Assembly: GCA_009377695.1 (NCBI GenBank) | Contig: WHTP01000006.1 | Span: 1-64,000, forward strand | Direction of reading: 5' to 3' | Length of the DNA: 64,000 bases | Source of the DNA: Hyphomicrobiales bacterium | GTDB taxonomy: Bacteria > Pseudomonadota > Alphaproteobacteria > Rhizobiales > Xanthobacteraceae | Part shown: in pieces, positions 29,250-39,442 of the stretch | Layout: every line of letters begins with the position of its first letter | Position numbering within the stretch: the first letter of the stretch is position 1 | The notes under the pieces: model-generated | The model's input: the letters and a program-made list of their open reading frames with translations, nothing else | Told to the model about the DNA's origin: nothing | Databases searched by the model: none | Position numbers and translations under genes: made by a program

Positions 29250-30617
29250 CTAGCTGGAAGAAGCAAGGTCAAGCCGCGCGGCCGCAAGCGCAGTCGCCTG
29301 CTGCGTCGCCACCCGCTCGACCGAGAAATTCTCGATTGCTTCGTTGAACAACCGATAGAAATTGAGCTCCGCGCGCAGATGCAGGAACACCGAGCCGAGC
29401 CCGATCGCGGCGCGGTCCATCAGGACGAACTCCCGCGGCACCGTGACCGGCCCCTTCTCCCTGAGCGCGGTGTGGACCAGATAGGCTTGGCGGCGGCCGT
29501 ATTCGGACGGCTTGACGCCGTCGGCGATGGTGCGCACCCGGTCGTCCATCAGCGGCCCGTAGATGAAGCGCGCCCAGATGTTGAGGGTCTCGATCAGGTC
29601 GCGATTGAGCCGCTTGAACCCCCAGGTCTCGTAGGCGTGGACGATGCGGGCGTCGTCGCCTGTCATCAGGCCGTGATAAAGGTCGACCACCGCACCGACG
29701 AACGATGGCGGGAAGATGCGGATGCAGCCGTAATCGAGCAGATTGATGCCGCCGGGCTCACCATCGCGCGTGAACACCGAATAATTGCCGAGGTGCGGGT
29801 CGCCGTGGATCACGCCGACGCGGCTGAAGGGAAACCACCAGGCCGTAAACATCGCCTGGGCAAGCCGGTTGCGGATCTCCAGCGCGTCGTCCTTGTGCGC
29901 AAGCATCCGGTCCCCATCGAGCCAGTCGAGCGTGAGCAGCCGCCTCGTCGACAGCTCCGGCCATGGCCGCGGCACGCGGATGAGATCGGTGCCCGCGAGC
30001 ATTGTGCGGTAGAGCGCGACGTGCTTCGCCTCGCGCTCGTAGTCGAGCTCCTCGCGGATACGTGCGCCGATTTCCTGCGCGATCTCGGTGGTGTCGATCG
30101 CCGGATCCATGCGCCGGTGGATGGCGAAGATCAGGTTAAGCTGCCCGAGATCAGCTTCGACCGCCGACTGCATGTCGGGATATTGCAGCTTGCAGGCCAG
30201 CGCGGAGCCGTCGTGCGCCTGCGCGCGATGGACCTGTCCGAGCGACGCCGCCGCCGACGGATGGTGCTCGAAATCCGCAAACTTCTGCTGCCAGTCCGAT
30301 CCAAGCTCGGCGACCATACGCCGCTTCACGAAGGCCCAGCCCATCGGCGGCGCCTGGCTCTGCAGCTTGCCGAGCTCTTCGACATATTCCGGCGGCAGCG
30401 CATCCGGGACGGTGGCCATGAGTTGCGCCACCTTCATGATCGGTCCCTTGAGGCCGCCGAGAGCCGCCGCGAGCTCCATCGCGTTGCGGCCGCGGTCGAG
30501 GGTGAGGCCGAAGAAGCGCGCACCGGCGATGCGGGCCGCAACTCCGCCCACATTGGCGCCGACCCGCGCGTAACGGGTGGCGCGGGCTGAGAGCCGGTTG
30601 CGTTCGGTGTCTGTCAT
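29250..30617 (-). CDS. ABC1/UbiB (AarF) family atypical kinase
   Basis: KVAQLMATVPDALPPEYVEELGKLQSQAPPM...ASLGQVHRAQ...VIHGDPHLGNY. Confidence 0.93.
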   Translation of the reverse strand: MTDTERNRLSARATRYARVGANVGGVAARIAGARFFGLTLDRGRNAMELAAALGGLKGPIMKVAQLMATVPDALPPEYVEELGKLQSQAPPMGWAFVKRRMVAELGSDWQQKFADFEHHPSAAASLGQVHRAQAHDGSALACKLQYPDMQSAVEADLGQLNLIFAIHRRMDPAIDTTEIAQEIGARIREELDYEREAKHVALYRTMLAGTDLIRVPRPWPELSTRRLLTLDWLDGDRMLAHKDDALEIRNRLAQAMFTAWWFPFSRVGVIHGDPHLGNYSVFTRDGEPGGINLLDYGCIRIFPPSFVGAVVDLYHGLMTGDDARIVHAYETWGFKRLNRDLIETLNIWARFIYGPLMDDRVRTIADGVKPSEYGRRQAYLVHTALREKGPVTVPREFVLMDRAAIGLGSVFLHLRAELNFYRLFNEAIENFSVERVATQQATALAAARLDLASSS

Positions 30618-30722
30618 GACCGAGAGATAATGCGGCGGCAGGGCTAAAGCGAGGCCACGCGCGCCGCCATCAAAGCGCCCCGACGCCAAAAGATGATCGA
30701 GCCCATGCAAGGAGACACGACG

Positions 30723-31418
30723 ATGCGGATTGCCGCTGCCTTGATGATTGCGATGACCGCCTGCACGGCGTACGCCCAGACACCACCGCCGCGCGAGGCC
30801 TTCATCTCGGTCGCCGGCGAAGGCCGTGTAAATGTCGCGCCGGAATATGCCGAATTCTTCGCCGACGTCTCGACCCGCGCCGAGACCCTCGAAGCCGCGA
30901 CCAAGCGGCACACCGACCGCGCGGCCAAGGCCGTCGCGGTGCTGCGCGCCTTGAGCAAGCAAGGGGTGAGTGTCGAGCGCTCGTCGTTTCGCCTGGACCA
31001 GTACCGTCCGCCGCGCCCGACCGGGCCGAAGCAACCGGCGCCCGAATATCGCGCCACGACGACATTTGCGGTCAAAGCCGATCAGCTCGCGTCGCTCAAC
31101 GAGGTCATTTCGTCAATCGCTGCTGCCGGCCTGTTCGAGGTGAGGACCATCCGCTACGGCATCAAGGACGAGCAGCGCGCAATCGACGACGCGCGCCGCG
31201 CTGCGGTGAAGAATGCCCGCCGTCAGGCCGAGGTCTATGCCGACGCTGCCGGAGTCAAACTGGCCGAGATCCTCGAGATCTTCGACGGCATGGCGCAGAA
31301 TCTCGGTTCTGAAGCGGCCCTGCGCGCGGCGACGCCCAATGTTCAGGTCGCACCGCCCGCCACGATCCCGTTCCGGGCCGGGATCAACATCAAATGGCGG
31401 ATCGTTTCGCAGCCTTGA
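30723..31418 (+). CDS. SIMPL (DUF541) domain-containing secreted protein
   Basis: Signal peptide; FISVAGEGRVNVAPEYAEFFADVSTRAETLEAA. Confidence 0.9.
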   Translation: MRIAAALMIAMTACTAYAQTPPPREAFISVAGEGRVNVAPEYAEFFADVSTRAETLEAATKRHTDRAAKAVAVLRALSKQGVSVERSSFRLDQYRPPRPTGPKQPAPEYRATTTFAVKADQLASLNEVISSIAAAGLFEVRTIRYGIKDEQRAIDDARRAAVKNARRQAEVYADAAGVKLAEILEIFDGMAQNLGSEAALRAATPNVQVAPPATIPFRAGINIKWRIVSQP

Positions 31419-31421
31419 CGG

Positions 31422-31829
31422 TCAGGGTTGAATGCTAGGCGCGTCAAGCGGCTGAATATTGTCCGCGATCCAGCGCGCGAGCACGTCTTCACCGATCTCT
31501 CCCGCCGCAAGAGCGAGCACGATTGCGGTTGCCGCCTCCTGCGGCGCATCCAAGTCAAACTTGTTGAGATTAAGAAACACGATCACTGATGCCAGCGCAG
31601 TTCGCTTGTTTCCGTCAACGAACGGATGATTACGAGCAATCCCGAAGCCATACGCAGCCGCAAGCACGGCGAGATCGGTCTCGCCGTATGAATATTTGTT
31701 TTGCGCTCTGGCCAGGGCCGACTCGAGAAGTCCCAAGTCGCGAATGCCGTCGGCGCCGCCAAACAGCGCCAGTTGCTCAGCATGGAAATCAAGGACGATA
31801 CCTAGCTCGAGCCAACGCGGCTCGGTCAC
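31422..31829 (-). CDS. doc: Death-on-curing (Doc/Fic-fold) toxin
   Basis: ARNHPFVDGNKRTALASVIVFLNLN: HPFxDGNKRTA Doc motif. Confidence 0.93.
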   Translation of the reverse strand: MTEPRWLELGIVLDFHAEQLALFGGADGIRDLGLLESALARAQNKYSYGETDLAVLAAAYGFGIARNHPFVDGNKRTALASVIVFLNLNKFDLDAPQEAATAIVLALAAGEIGEDVLARWIADNIQPLDAPSIQP

Positions 31830-32086
31830 TTCGCAAGCGCCTTGTAGGTGTCGGCGTATTTCCGGAACGAACGGCGCGCGAATTCCATCGCTTCCGCGTG
31901 CTTCGGATCGTAGGGACTGAGCTTGATCCCGCGCTCGGTCTGCTCGACGACATGCAGCTTGTCGCCTTCCTTGAGTTTGAGGCGCGCGAGCAAGTCCTTC
32001 GGCAGGATCAAGCCGACCGAATTGCCAATTTTCTTGACCTGAAGGACGTATCCTTCGATTTCAAAATCGCGGGGCTTTTGATTCAC
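31826..32086 (-). CDS. AbrB/MazE-type antitoxin
   Basis: VLQVKKIGNSVGLILPKDLLARLKLKEGDKLHVVEQTERGI; 4-bp overlap with doc; GTG start. Confidence 0.9.
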   Translation of the reverse strand: MNQKPRDFEIEGYVLQVKKIGNSVGLILPKDLLARLKLKEGDKLHVVEQTERGIKLSPYDPKHAEAMEFARRSFRKYADTYKALAK

Positions 32087-32099
32087 AGGGGGCCTCTCC

Positions 32100-32130
32100 A
32101 ATCACGTTATACAAATTGTATAACGTGATT
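32100..32130. promoter_or_regulatory. 31-bp perfect palindrome, candidate TA autoregulatory operator
   Basis: aatcacgttatacaa-a-ttgtataacgtgatt, symmetric about 32115, 14 bp upstream of the antitoxin GTG start. Confidence 0.8.
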
Positions 32131-32179
32131 GAGCACCATGTTCAATCATTGTCTTACCTGCGCTAAGCCACTGGAGAAG

Positions 32180-34042
32180 CTATTCTAACCGCTCCAGCTC
32201 GTCGATCAGCCGCTCGATCACGCCCAGGCCGCCCTGCCAGAACGCCGGATCGCGGGCATCGAGACCGAAGGGCGCGAGCAATTCCGAATAGATCTTGGTG
32301 CCGCCGGCGGCGAGCATCTGGAGGTAGCGCTCGGCGAAGCCCTGGTTCGAGTGCTCGTAGACCGAATAGAGCGAGTTCACGAGGCAATCACCGAAGGCAT
32401 AGGCGTAGACATAGAACGGCGAATGCACGAAGTGCGGGATGTAGGCCCAGAACGTCTCGTAGCCGGGCCGCAGGTCGATGGCGGGACCGAGGCTCTCGCG
32501 TTGCACGTCCATCCAGAGCTCGTTGATGCGCTCGGTGGTCAGCTCGCCCTTACGTCGCTCGGTGTGGAGCTTGTGCTCGAAGGTGTAGAACGCGATCTGC
32601 CGCACCACGGTATTGATCATGTCCTCGACCTTGGCGGCGAGCATCGCCTTACGCGCCTTGCGCTCGGTGATGCCGGCGAGGAGCTTGCGGAAGGTGAGCA
32701 TCTCGCCGAACACGCTCGCGGTCTCCGCCAGCGTGAGCGGTGTCGGCGCCATCAAGGGACCGTTCGGGGCCGCCAGCACCTGGTGCACGCCGTGACCGAG
32801 TTCGTGCGCGAGTGTCATCACGTCGCGCGGCTTGCCCTGATAATTGAGCAGCACGTAGGGGTGCGCCGACGGAACGGTCGGATGCGAGAAGGCGCCGGGC
32901 GCCTTGCCGGGCCGCACCGGCGCGTCGATCCAGTTGTTCTTGAAGAATTTCTCCGCGATCTCCGCCATGTCGGTCGAGAACGCGCCATAGGCGGTGAGCA
33001 CCGTCGATTGTGCCTCGGTCCAGGTGATGGTGCGGGTCACGACCTTCGGCAGCGGCGCGTTACGGTCCCAATGCGCCAGCCGCTTCTTGCCGAACCAGCG
33101 CGCCTTGAGCGCGTAGTAGCGATGAGAGATCGCCGGATAGGCGGCGCGCACGGCCGTCACCAGCGCGTCAACCACCTCGGGCTCGACCCGGTTGGACAGA
33201 TGTCGCGAATCCGCGACGTCGGCGAAGCCGCGCCAGCGGTCGGAAATCTCCTTGTCCTTGGCAAGCGTGTTGGTGATGTGCGTGAACTGGCGGATGTTCT
33301 CCTTGAACGTCACCGCCATCGCCTGAGCCGCCGCCTTGCGTTTCTCTTCCCGCGAGTCCTGCAGCAGGTTGAGCGTCGGCTCGATCGCGAGCGATTTCGT
33401 GCCGACCTTGAAGCGCAGCCGCGCGATGCTCTCGTCGAACAGCCGATTCCAGGCGGAATAGGCCGTCATCGATTTTTCGTGGAAGAGCTGCTCGATCCGG
33501 TCCTCGAGCTGATAGGGCTTGTCTTTGCGGATGTCCTCAAGCCACGGACGGTAGTGGCCGAGCTCGGGATCGGCCATCGCCGCTTCGAGCTTGGCGTCGT
33601 CGAGGCGGTTGAGCTCCAGCGTGAAGAACAAAAGATGTGTCGATGCCCCGGTGAGGCGCTCCTGCACGTCGCCGTAGAATTTCCCACGCACGGGATCGAC
33701 CGTGTTCTGCGCGTGGACCAAACCGGCGTACGAAGCAAGCCGCCCGAGCAGGTCGTCGAGCTGCTCATAGCGTTTGACCGCTTCGGATAGCTTCTTGCCG
33801 GCTTCGGGATTGTCCACGAAGGCGGCGAGCTTGCCTTTGAAATCTTCCTCGAAGGCGATGCTGTAGCGTTCGGCGCGGTCGAGATCGCGCTTCACCGCGG
33901 GATCGTCGATCCCGGCATAGAGCGCGGTCAGATCCCATTCAGGCAATTTGCCCAGGCCTTTGAGGGCATGCTTGTTTGCCACTGCCTTGTTCGCGGCAGG
34001 CTTGGTGGTCTTTCGGGCGGCGCGGTTCGATCGTGCGGGCAT
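32180..34042 (-). CDS. M3 family oligoendopeptidase (PepF-like)
   Basis: VMTLAHELGHGVHQ zinc motif; 620 aa. Confidence 0.93.
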   Translation of the reverse strand: MPARSNRAARKTTKPAANKAVANKHALKGLGKLPEWDLTALYAGIDDPAVKRDLDRAERYSIAFEEDFKGKLAAFVDNPEAGKKLSEAVKRYEQLDDLLGRLASYAGLVHAQNTVDPVRGKFYGDVQERLTGASTHLLFFTLELNRLDDAKLEAAMADPELGHYRPWLEDIRKDKPYQLEDRIEQLFHEKSMTAYSAWNRLFDESIARLRFKVGTKSLAIEPTLNLLQDSREEKRKAAAQAMAVTFKENIRQFTHITNTLAKDKEISDRWRGFADVADSRHLSNRVEPEVVDALVTAVRAAYPAISHRYYALKARWFGKKRLAHWDRNAPLPKVVTRTITWTEAQSTVLTAYGAFSTDMAEIAEKFFKNNWIDAPVRPGKAPGAFSHPTVPSAHPYVLLNYQGKPRDVMTLAHELGHGVHQVLAAPNGPLMAPTPLTLAETASVFGEMLTFRKLLAGITERKARKAMLAAKVEDMINTVVRQIAFYTFEHKLHTERRKGELTTERINELWMDVQRESLGPAIDLRPGYETFWAYIPHFVHSPFYVYAYAFGDCLVNSLYSVYEHSNQGFAERYLQMLAAGGTKIYSELLAPFGLDARDPAFWQGGLGVIERLIDELERLE

Positions 34043-34215
34043 CGGGTCAATTGCTCCGGCAAGATGGCGTGTGCACAAAAACCCGCGCCTGTGGCGAAGC
34101 CATGACCGGGCAGCCACGGATTGTGGACGGGCAACGTCACCATATCGTGTCGACGGCTCGCCGGATCAACTGCGGTGCCGCACCGTGCGAGATATCGCGC
34201 GGCCGGATGCGCCGC

Positions 34216-35244
34216 TCACTTGTCGGCCTTGAGCCCAGCCGCCTGGAGTCCAAGCGTCTTCGCCACAGTCGCGGCTTGATCCGCTTGCTGGCGGAGCGTC
34301 TGCACCAATTCCTCGGGCCCGCCGGTGCGCACCGCCTGACCGGTGGCCACAAGCCGCTTGGTGATCTCGGGCTCGGCCACCACGGCGATCACATCCTTCG
34401 CAATCCGCTCGCGCAGCTCCCGCGCCATGCCGCGCGGACCATAGAATCCGGCGGTGGTCTCCACGTTGAGCGTCGGAAAGCCGGCCTCATGGACGGTCGG
34501 GATATTCGGCGCGAACGACGGGCGCTCTCGGCCGCCGACGGCGAGCACCCGGACGGTTCCCGCCTCCGATGCGGCACGCACCACCGCATAGGACGACACC
34601 AGAAATTGAATCTGCCCGGCGCTGAGGTCGGTCGCGGCCTGCACCACGTCCTTGTACGGCACCCGCGTCACATCAAGGTTCTCGACCTTCAGGAAATAGC
34701 GGAGCGTGAAGTCGGGCACGCCGGCGGCACCGGCGGCGTTGAACTTGCCGGGCTGCGCCTTGGCGAGCGCAACGAAGTCCTTGAGCGTGTTTGCCTTCAC
34801 CGCTGAATTCACCGCAACCGACAGGATCGTGTCGGTGACGCGCGCGATCGGCGCGAAGTCACGATCGAGATTGTAGGGCATTTTTTCAAGGGTATAGGGA
34901 TGCGCCATGAACGACGCAGTCGATGCGTAGAGCAGCGCATGGTCGTCGTTGGCCGAGATGAAGGCGTTGATCGCGAGCAGCCCGTCAGCGCCGGGGCGGT
35001 TCTCAATCACGATCGGCCGTCCCCAGCGCGCCGACAACTTCTCCGACATCAAGCGGGCCGCAACATCGGTCGCGGTGCCTGCGCCGAACGGCAGGATGAA
35101 GCGTACCGGCCGCTGCGGCCAGCTCGGCGCAGACGATTGGGCTGACGGCTCTGCCGACGCCGCCGGAATCAAAGCGACAAGCGATGCGGTGAGTCCAAGG
35201 ACCGTGACGAGAGCGCGGCGCCCGCGCGGTCCAAGTCTGCCCAT
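34216..35244 (-). CDS. Bug/TctC-family substrate-binding protein
   Basis: WPQRPVRFILPFGAGTATDVAARLMSEKLSARWGRPIVIENRPGADGLLAINAF. Confidence 0.9.
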   Translation of the reverse strand: MGRLGPRGRRALVTVLGLTASLVALIPAASAEPSAQSSAPSWPQRPVRFILPFGAGTATDVAARLMSEKLSARWGRPIVIENRPGADGLLAINAFISANDDHALLYASTASFMAHPYTLEKMPYNLDRDFAPIARVTDTILSVAVNSAVKANTLKDFVALAKAQPGKFNAAGAAGVPDFTLRYFLKVENLDVTRVPYKDVVQAATDLSAGQIQFLVSSYAVVRAASEAGTVRVLAVGGRERPSFAPNIPTVHEAGFPTLNVETTAGFYGPRGMARELRERIAKDVIAVVAEPEITKRLVATGQAVRTGGPEELVQTLRQQADQAATVAKTLGLQAAGLKADK

Positions 35245-35405
35245 ACGTTTTCCCCCTCTGCCTTTCGCCGTTCCAGCTTTGCGTGACTGTTCAATCGAGA
35301 ACCGCGACGAATTGCAGTCCATCCGGACCGGCGGCCCGGGCTTAACATCCCGTTAAACCTGGTGCGGCACAGTGCCCCAAATCGGTACATGAGTAGGTGG
35401 CGCAC

Positions 35406-36953
35406 ATGGTTGAGCGAATCCTCATCGTCGACGACGATCCGGTACAGCGCCGCCTTCTTCAAAGCATGCTCGCGCGCAGCGGCTATGACGTCGTCATCGC
35501 CGAAGGCGGCGACGCAGCCGCGGCGATGCTGACCGGCGGCGATGCCGGTCCGATCGATGCGGTGGTGCTTGATCTCGTGATGCCCGATCTCGACGGCCTC
35601 GGCGTGCTCGCCCGCATCCGCGACGCCGGGCTGACCGTCCCGGTGATCGTGCAGACCGCGCACGGCGGCATCGACAACGTCATATCGGCAATGCGCGCGG
35701 GCGCCACCGACTTCGTGGTCAAGCCGGTTGGGGCTGAGCGCCTCGAAGTGAGCCTGCGTAATGCGCTCGCTACCAAGGCGCTGGAAACCGAAATTCAAAG
35801 GCTCAAGCGCAGCCACGCCGGCACGCTGACGTTCAAGGACATCATCACCCGGAGCCCGCGCATGCACGCGGTGTTGCGCCAGGCCGAGAAGGCGGCGGGC
35901 TCCACGATCCCGGTGCTGATCGAAGGCCCCTCGGGCGTCGGCAAGGAGCTCATCGCGCGTGCGATCCATGGTGCCGGCGAACGGCGCGCGAAACCCTTCG
36001 TCGCGGTCAATTGCGGCGCCATCCCCGACAATCTCGTCGAGTCGATCCTGTTCGGACACGAGAAAGGCGCGTTCACCGGCGCGACCGACCGCCATACCGG
36101 CAAGTTCGTGGAAGCCCATGGCGGCACCCTGTTCCTCGACGAAGTCGGCGAGCTCCCGCTCTCCGCACAGGTCAAGCTCCTGCGCGCGATCCAGGAGGGT
36201 GAGGTCGAGCCGGTCGGGGCGCGCAAGCTCGTGAAGGTCGACGTGCGGCTGATCTCCGCCACCAACCGCGACCTCATCGCCGATGTGAAGAACGGCCGCT
36301 TCCGCGAAGACCTGTTCTACCGTCTGCATGTCTTCCCGATCAGCGTGCCCCCGCTGATCGATCGGCCCGAGGACATTCCCGAGCTTGCGCGCCATTTCCT
36401 CGCGCGCTTTGCTGCCGAAGAGGGCAAACGCATCCGCAGACTCGATGGCGACGCCATAGCCTTGCTGTCCAGTTATCGCTGGCCCGGCAACGTGCGCCAG
36501 CTCGAGAACGCCGTGTTTCGCGCCGTGGTCCTTGCCGACCGAGACGAGGTCGGCATCACCGATTTCCCGCAGATCGCTGCGCTCGCACAACGTCAGCCCG
36601 CCCCATCGCCGGTCATCGAATCACCAGCGATCGCGCCGCGCGCCACAGAGACCCCGGAGCCCGTCGATCCCGCCCCCCTGCAGGAAACCGCCCCTGTCAG
36701 TAGCATTGCACCGCAGCAGCAGCCAGAACCTAGGGCCGCGCTGTCGCTCCTCGATGCGCACGGCGACGTTCGGCCGCTCGATGAGATCGAAGCCGAAGTG
36801 ATCCGGTTCGCGATTTCGCATTATCACGGGCAGATGTCGGAAGTCGCCCGGCGGCTCCAGATCGGCCGCTCGACGCTATACCGCAAGCTCGACGCGCTGG
36901 GATTGCAGCAGCGCGCGAACGAAAGCGATACAGACCCCGTTGTGACCGGGTGA
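35406..36953 (+). CDS. Sigma-54-dependent response regulator (NtrC family)
   Basis: Receiver [14 protein letters not shown]...[15 protein letters not shown]+ [22 protein letters not shown] loop, [11 protein letters not shown]-terminal Fis-type HTH. Confidence 0.95.
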   Translation: MVERILIVDDDPVQRRLLQSMLARSGYDVVIAEGGDAAAAMLTGGDAGPIDAVVLDLVMPDLDGLGVLARIRDAGLTVPVIVQTAHGGIDNVISAMRAGATDFVVKPVGAERLEVSLRNALATKALETEIQRLKRSHAGTLTFKDIITRSPRMHAVLRQAEKAAGSTIPVLIEGPSGVGKELIARAIHGAGERRAKPFVAVNCGAIPDNLVESILFGHEKGAFTGATDRHTGKFVEAHGGTLFLDEVGELPLSAQVKLLRAIQEGEVEPVGARKLVKVDVRLISATNRDLIADVKNGRFREDLFYRLHVFPISVPPLIDRPEDIPELARHFLARFAAEEGKRIRRLDGDAIALLSSYRWPGNVRQLENAVFRAVVLADRDEVGITDFPQIAALAQRQPAPSPVIESPAIAPRATETPEPVDPAPLQETAPVSSIAPQQQPEPRAALSLLDAHGDVRPLDEIEAEVIRFAISHYHGQMSEVARRLQIGRSTLYRKLDALGLQQRANESDTDPVVTG

Positions 36954-37118
36954 CACACGCGTAACAATCGATCAAAATCCGCGTGATCTTGCCCCGCTTC
37001 ATGTTGCATGATCGAGAAAATTGGAGTCAGGTCGGAACCGTGCTCGTTGGGTGGACTTTTGACATGCGGAGGAGCCGCTTAGCCGGCTGCTCCGATCGGC
37101 ATTCGGGAGATTTTTGCA

Positions 37119-39353
37119 ATGCGCGGCCCTCGCTTTGACCGCTTGATGAGTGGCGTAGCCCTGGCTCTGCCCCTGTTGGTCTTCCTAGCCATTCCCTCAT
37201 CCGACGCTCAAGCCAGTACCGAGACACCAGCGGCGATCGAATCGGCCGTTCCAATGCCGGAGAGCACGACACTCCCGCCCCCAACAGCTTCCGATGCGGC
37301 CACGCCGTCCGAAACTGAGGGTATCGGCAGTTCCACCGAACCGCCGGCCACTGTGACGGCGCCAGCCGAAAACACTGAATCCGCTCCGACCGAAGCCGCT
37401 CCCGCTGAAACCGCGACCACGCCGCCGCCAGCTGCACCTCTCGCGCCGGCAGAAACCACGACCACGACGCCGGCTGCCCAGCCTGATGCGGCGCCGTCCG
37501 ACACCGCCACCACGGCGCCGGCTGCCCAGCCTGACGCTGCGCCGTCCGATGCCGCCACCGCGGCGCCGACTGCGCAGCCCGATGCTGCGCCGGCAGAAAC
37601 CACAACCACGGCGCCGGCTGCTCAGCCTGACGCCGCGCCGGCCGAAACCACAACCGCTGCGCCGGCCGACGCGCCTCCAGTTGACCCGCTGGCGTCGCTT
37701 GATCCGGCCGACCGGCCGGTCGCCGAACAGTTGCGCGACATGCTGCCGAACGCCGACCGCACATTCGCGAGCCGCAAGGAGCGGCAGGTGGTCGAGGCGT
37801 TCTATCAGAAGCGCAATTTTGCACCGGTATGGTTCGAGCGCGGCGCACTCAGTGCGCGCACCAGTGCCGCCATCACCCGAATCCACGCGTCGGCTGCCGA
37901 CGGCCTGATCCCGGCCGAGTACAAGATTCCGGATATGGCAGCGGCGACGTCCCCGGAGGCGCAAGCCGACGCCGAACTGCGGCTCACCGCGACGCTGATC
38001 ACCTTTACGCGTCACCTGCAGGCCGGCCGCTTCCCGTTTGCCCGCATGGGCGGCGAGATCCAGATGCCGCAAGAGCCGCCGGATGTGACCGCCGCGCTCA
38101 CCAAGCTCGCGGAAGCGACCGACGTCGCCGCCGCGATCGACGAGTTCAGCCCGCCGCAACCGGGTTATCGCGCCCTCAAGGCCAAGCTCGCCGAACTCCG
38201 CGGAAACACCGGCGATGAGACGAAAATCGTGCAGATTCCGGACGGCCCGATGCTGCGGCTGGGGATGGAGGATGCGCGCGTTCCGCTGCTTCGCCAGCGG
38301 CTCCAAGTGGCGGGCGACGAGACGAACCTGCACTACGACGATGCGCTCGTCACCGCGGTCAAGGCGTACCAGAAATCCAACCGCATGAATGCGGACGGTA
38401 TCGTCGGACCGGGCACGCTACGCAGCCTCAACGGAGTTTCGGCCCCGCGCCGCGCCGACGTGATCGACATGGTCATCGCCAACATGGAGCGCTGGCGCTG
38501 GACGCCGCGCGATCTTGGCAACGCCCACGTGATGCTGAACATTCCGAACTACACCTTGCGCGTGATGCACAACGGCAAGGAGGTCTGGCAGACCCGCGTC
38601 GTCGTCGGCAAGCCGTCGACCGCGACGCCGCAGATCACCGAGACGATGAAGTTCATCACGGTCAACCCGACCTGGAACGTGCCGCCGTCGATCGTCCGTA
38701 ACGAATACCTGCCGGCGCTCGCGCAAGACCCCACCGTGCTCGCGCGCATGGGCCTTAAGGTCACCTATAGACGCGATGGCAGCGTGCACATCTACCAGCC
38801 GCCCGGCGCAGCCAACGCGCTCGGACGCCTGCGCTTCAATTTCCCGAACCGCTTCCTGGTCTACCAGCACGACACCCCGGACAAGCATCTCTTTGCTCAT
38901 GAGCGGCGCGCATACAGCCATGGCTGCATGCGGGTGCAGGACCCGGCGAAGTACGCGGAGGTATTGCTCTCGATCGCCCTGCCGAACGCGGGCTACACCG
39001 AGCAGCGCATCCGCTCGATGTTCGGCTCGGCGGAGCAAAACATCAACTTCCCGACGCCGATTCCGGTGCACATCGCCTACCAGACGGCGTTTGTCGACGG
39101 CGCCGGCGAGTTCCAGATACGCCCCGACATCTACGGTATCGATGCCAAGACCAGGAACCTGATCCGCAGCGAGCGCGGCGTGGTCGAGCCGATAGCGGAA
39201 CGCAGCCCAGTGGTTGCGAGCAACACGACGCCCGTCAGGCGCGCGCGTCCGCGTGAGCGGGAGCAGCAGCAACCGCGCACCGTGGGCTTCTTCGAAGCCC
39301 TGTTCGGCGGCTTCAGCAATGCCGCGCCGGTCCCGAAGGCACGAATCCGCTAG
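37119..39353 (+). CDS. L,D-transpeptidase (YcbB/LdtD-like) with PG-binding domain and Ala/Pro/Thr-rich N-terminal linker
   Basis: PG_binding (YQKSNRMNADGIVGPGTLRSLN); WNVPPSIVRNEYLPAL; catalytic HERRAYSHGCMRVQDP. Confidence 0.93.
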   Translation: MRGPRFDRLMSGVALALPLLVFLAIPSSDAQASTETPAAIESAVPMPESTTLPPPTASDAATPSETEGIGSSTEPPATVTAPAENTESAPTEAAPAETATTPPPAAPLAPAETTTTTPAAQPDAAPSDTATTAPAAQPDAAPSDAATAAPTAQPDAAPAETTTTAPAAQPDAAPAETTTAAPADAPPVDPLASLDPADRPVAEQLRDMLPNADRTFASRKERQVVEAFYQKRNFAPVWFERGALSARTSAAITRIHASAADGLIPAEYKIPDMAAATSPEAQADAELRLTATLITFTRHLQAGRFPFARMGGEIQMPQEPPDVTAALTKLAEATDVAAAIDEFSPPQPGYRALKAKLAELRGNTGDETKIVQIPDGPMLRLGMEDARVPLLRQRLQVAGDETNLHYDDALVTAVKAYQKSNRMNADGIVGPGTLRSLNGVSAPRRADVIDMVIANMERWRWTPRDLGNAHVMLNIPNYTLRVMHNGKEVWQTRVVVGKPSTATPQITETMKFITVNPTWNVPPSIVRNEYLPALAQDPTVLARMGLKVTYRRDGSVHIYQPPGAANALGRLRFNFPNRFLVYQHDTPDKHLFAHERRAYSHGCMRVQDPAKYAEVLLSIALPNAGYTEQRIRSMFGSAEQNINFPTPIPVHIAYQTAFVDGAGEFQIRPDIYGIDAKTRNLIRSERGVVEPIAERSPVVASNTTPVRRARPREREQQQPRTVGFFEALFGGFSNAAPVPKARIR
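37455..37670 (+). repeat. In-frame ~48-bp tandem repeats coding (A/P)AQPDAAP(S/A)(D/E)TxTxAP
   Basis: Protein repeats AAQPDAAPSDTATTAPAAQPDAAPSDAATAAPTAQPDAAPAETTTTAPAAQPDAAPAETTTAAP. Confidence 0.85.
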
Positions 39354-39354
39354 T

Positions 39355-39431
39355 CTAGCGGTCCGATTCTAACATTCGCATCCCTTCTCAGCGGGCGACT
39401 TTGCGAATGTTAGAATCAAAGGACCACTAGC
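39355..39431. repeat. CTAGTG-type palindrome, type C
   Basis: ctagcggtccgattctaacattcgc ... gcgaatgttagaatcaaaggaccactagc; copy at 43812. Confidence 0.85.
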
Positions 39432-39442
39432 AAATATAAGCT

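Noticed and set aside
32351-33790. 479-aa plus-strand ORF
   Set aside because: Antisense to the M3 oligoendopeptidase
35169-36590. 473-aa minus-strand ORF
   Set aside because: Antisense to the NtrC-like regulator, whose domain motifs are unambiguous
37027-38333. Minus-strand ORFs rich in repeats (37027-37848, 37197-38333, 37208-37609)
   Set aside because: Repeats are the mirror of the in-frame APT-rich linker of the L,D-transpeptidase
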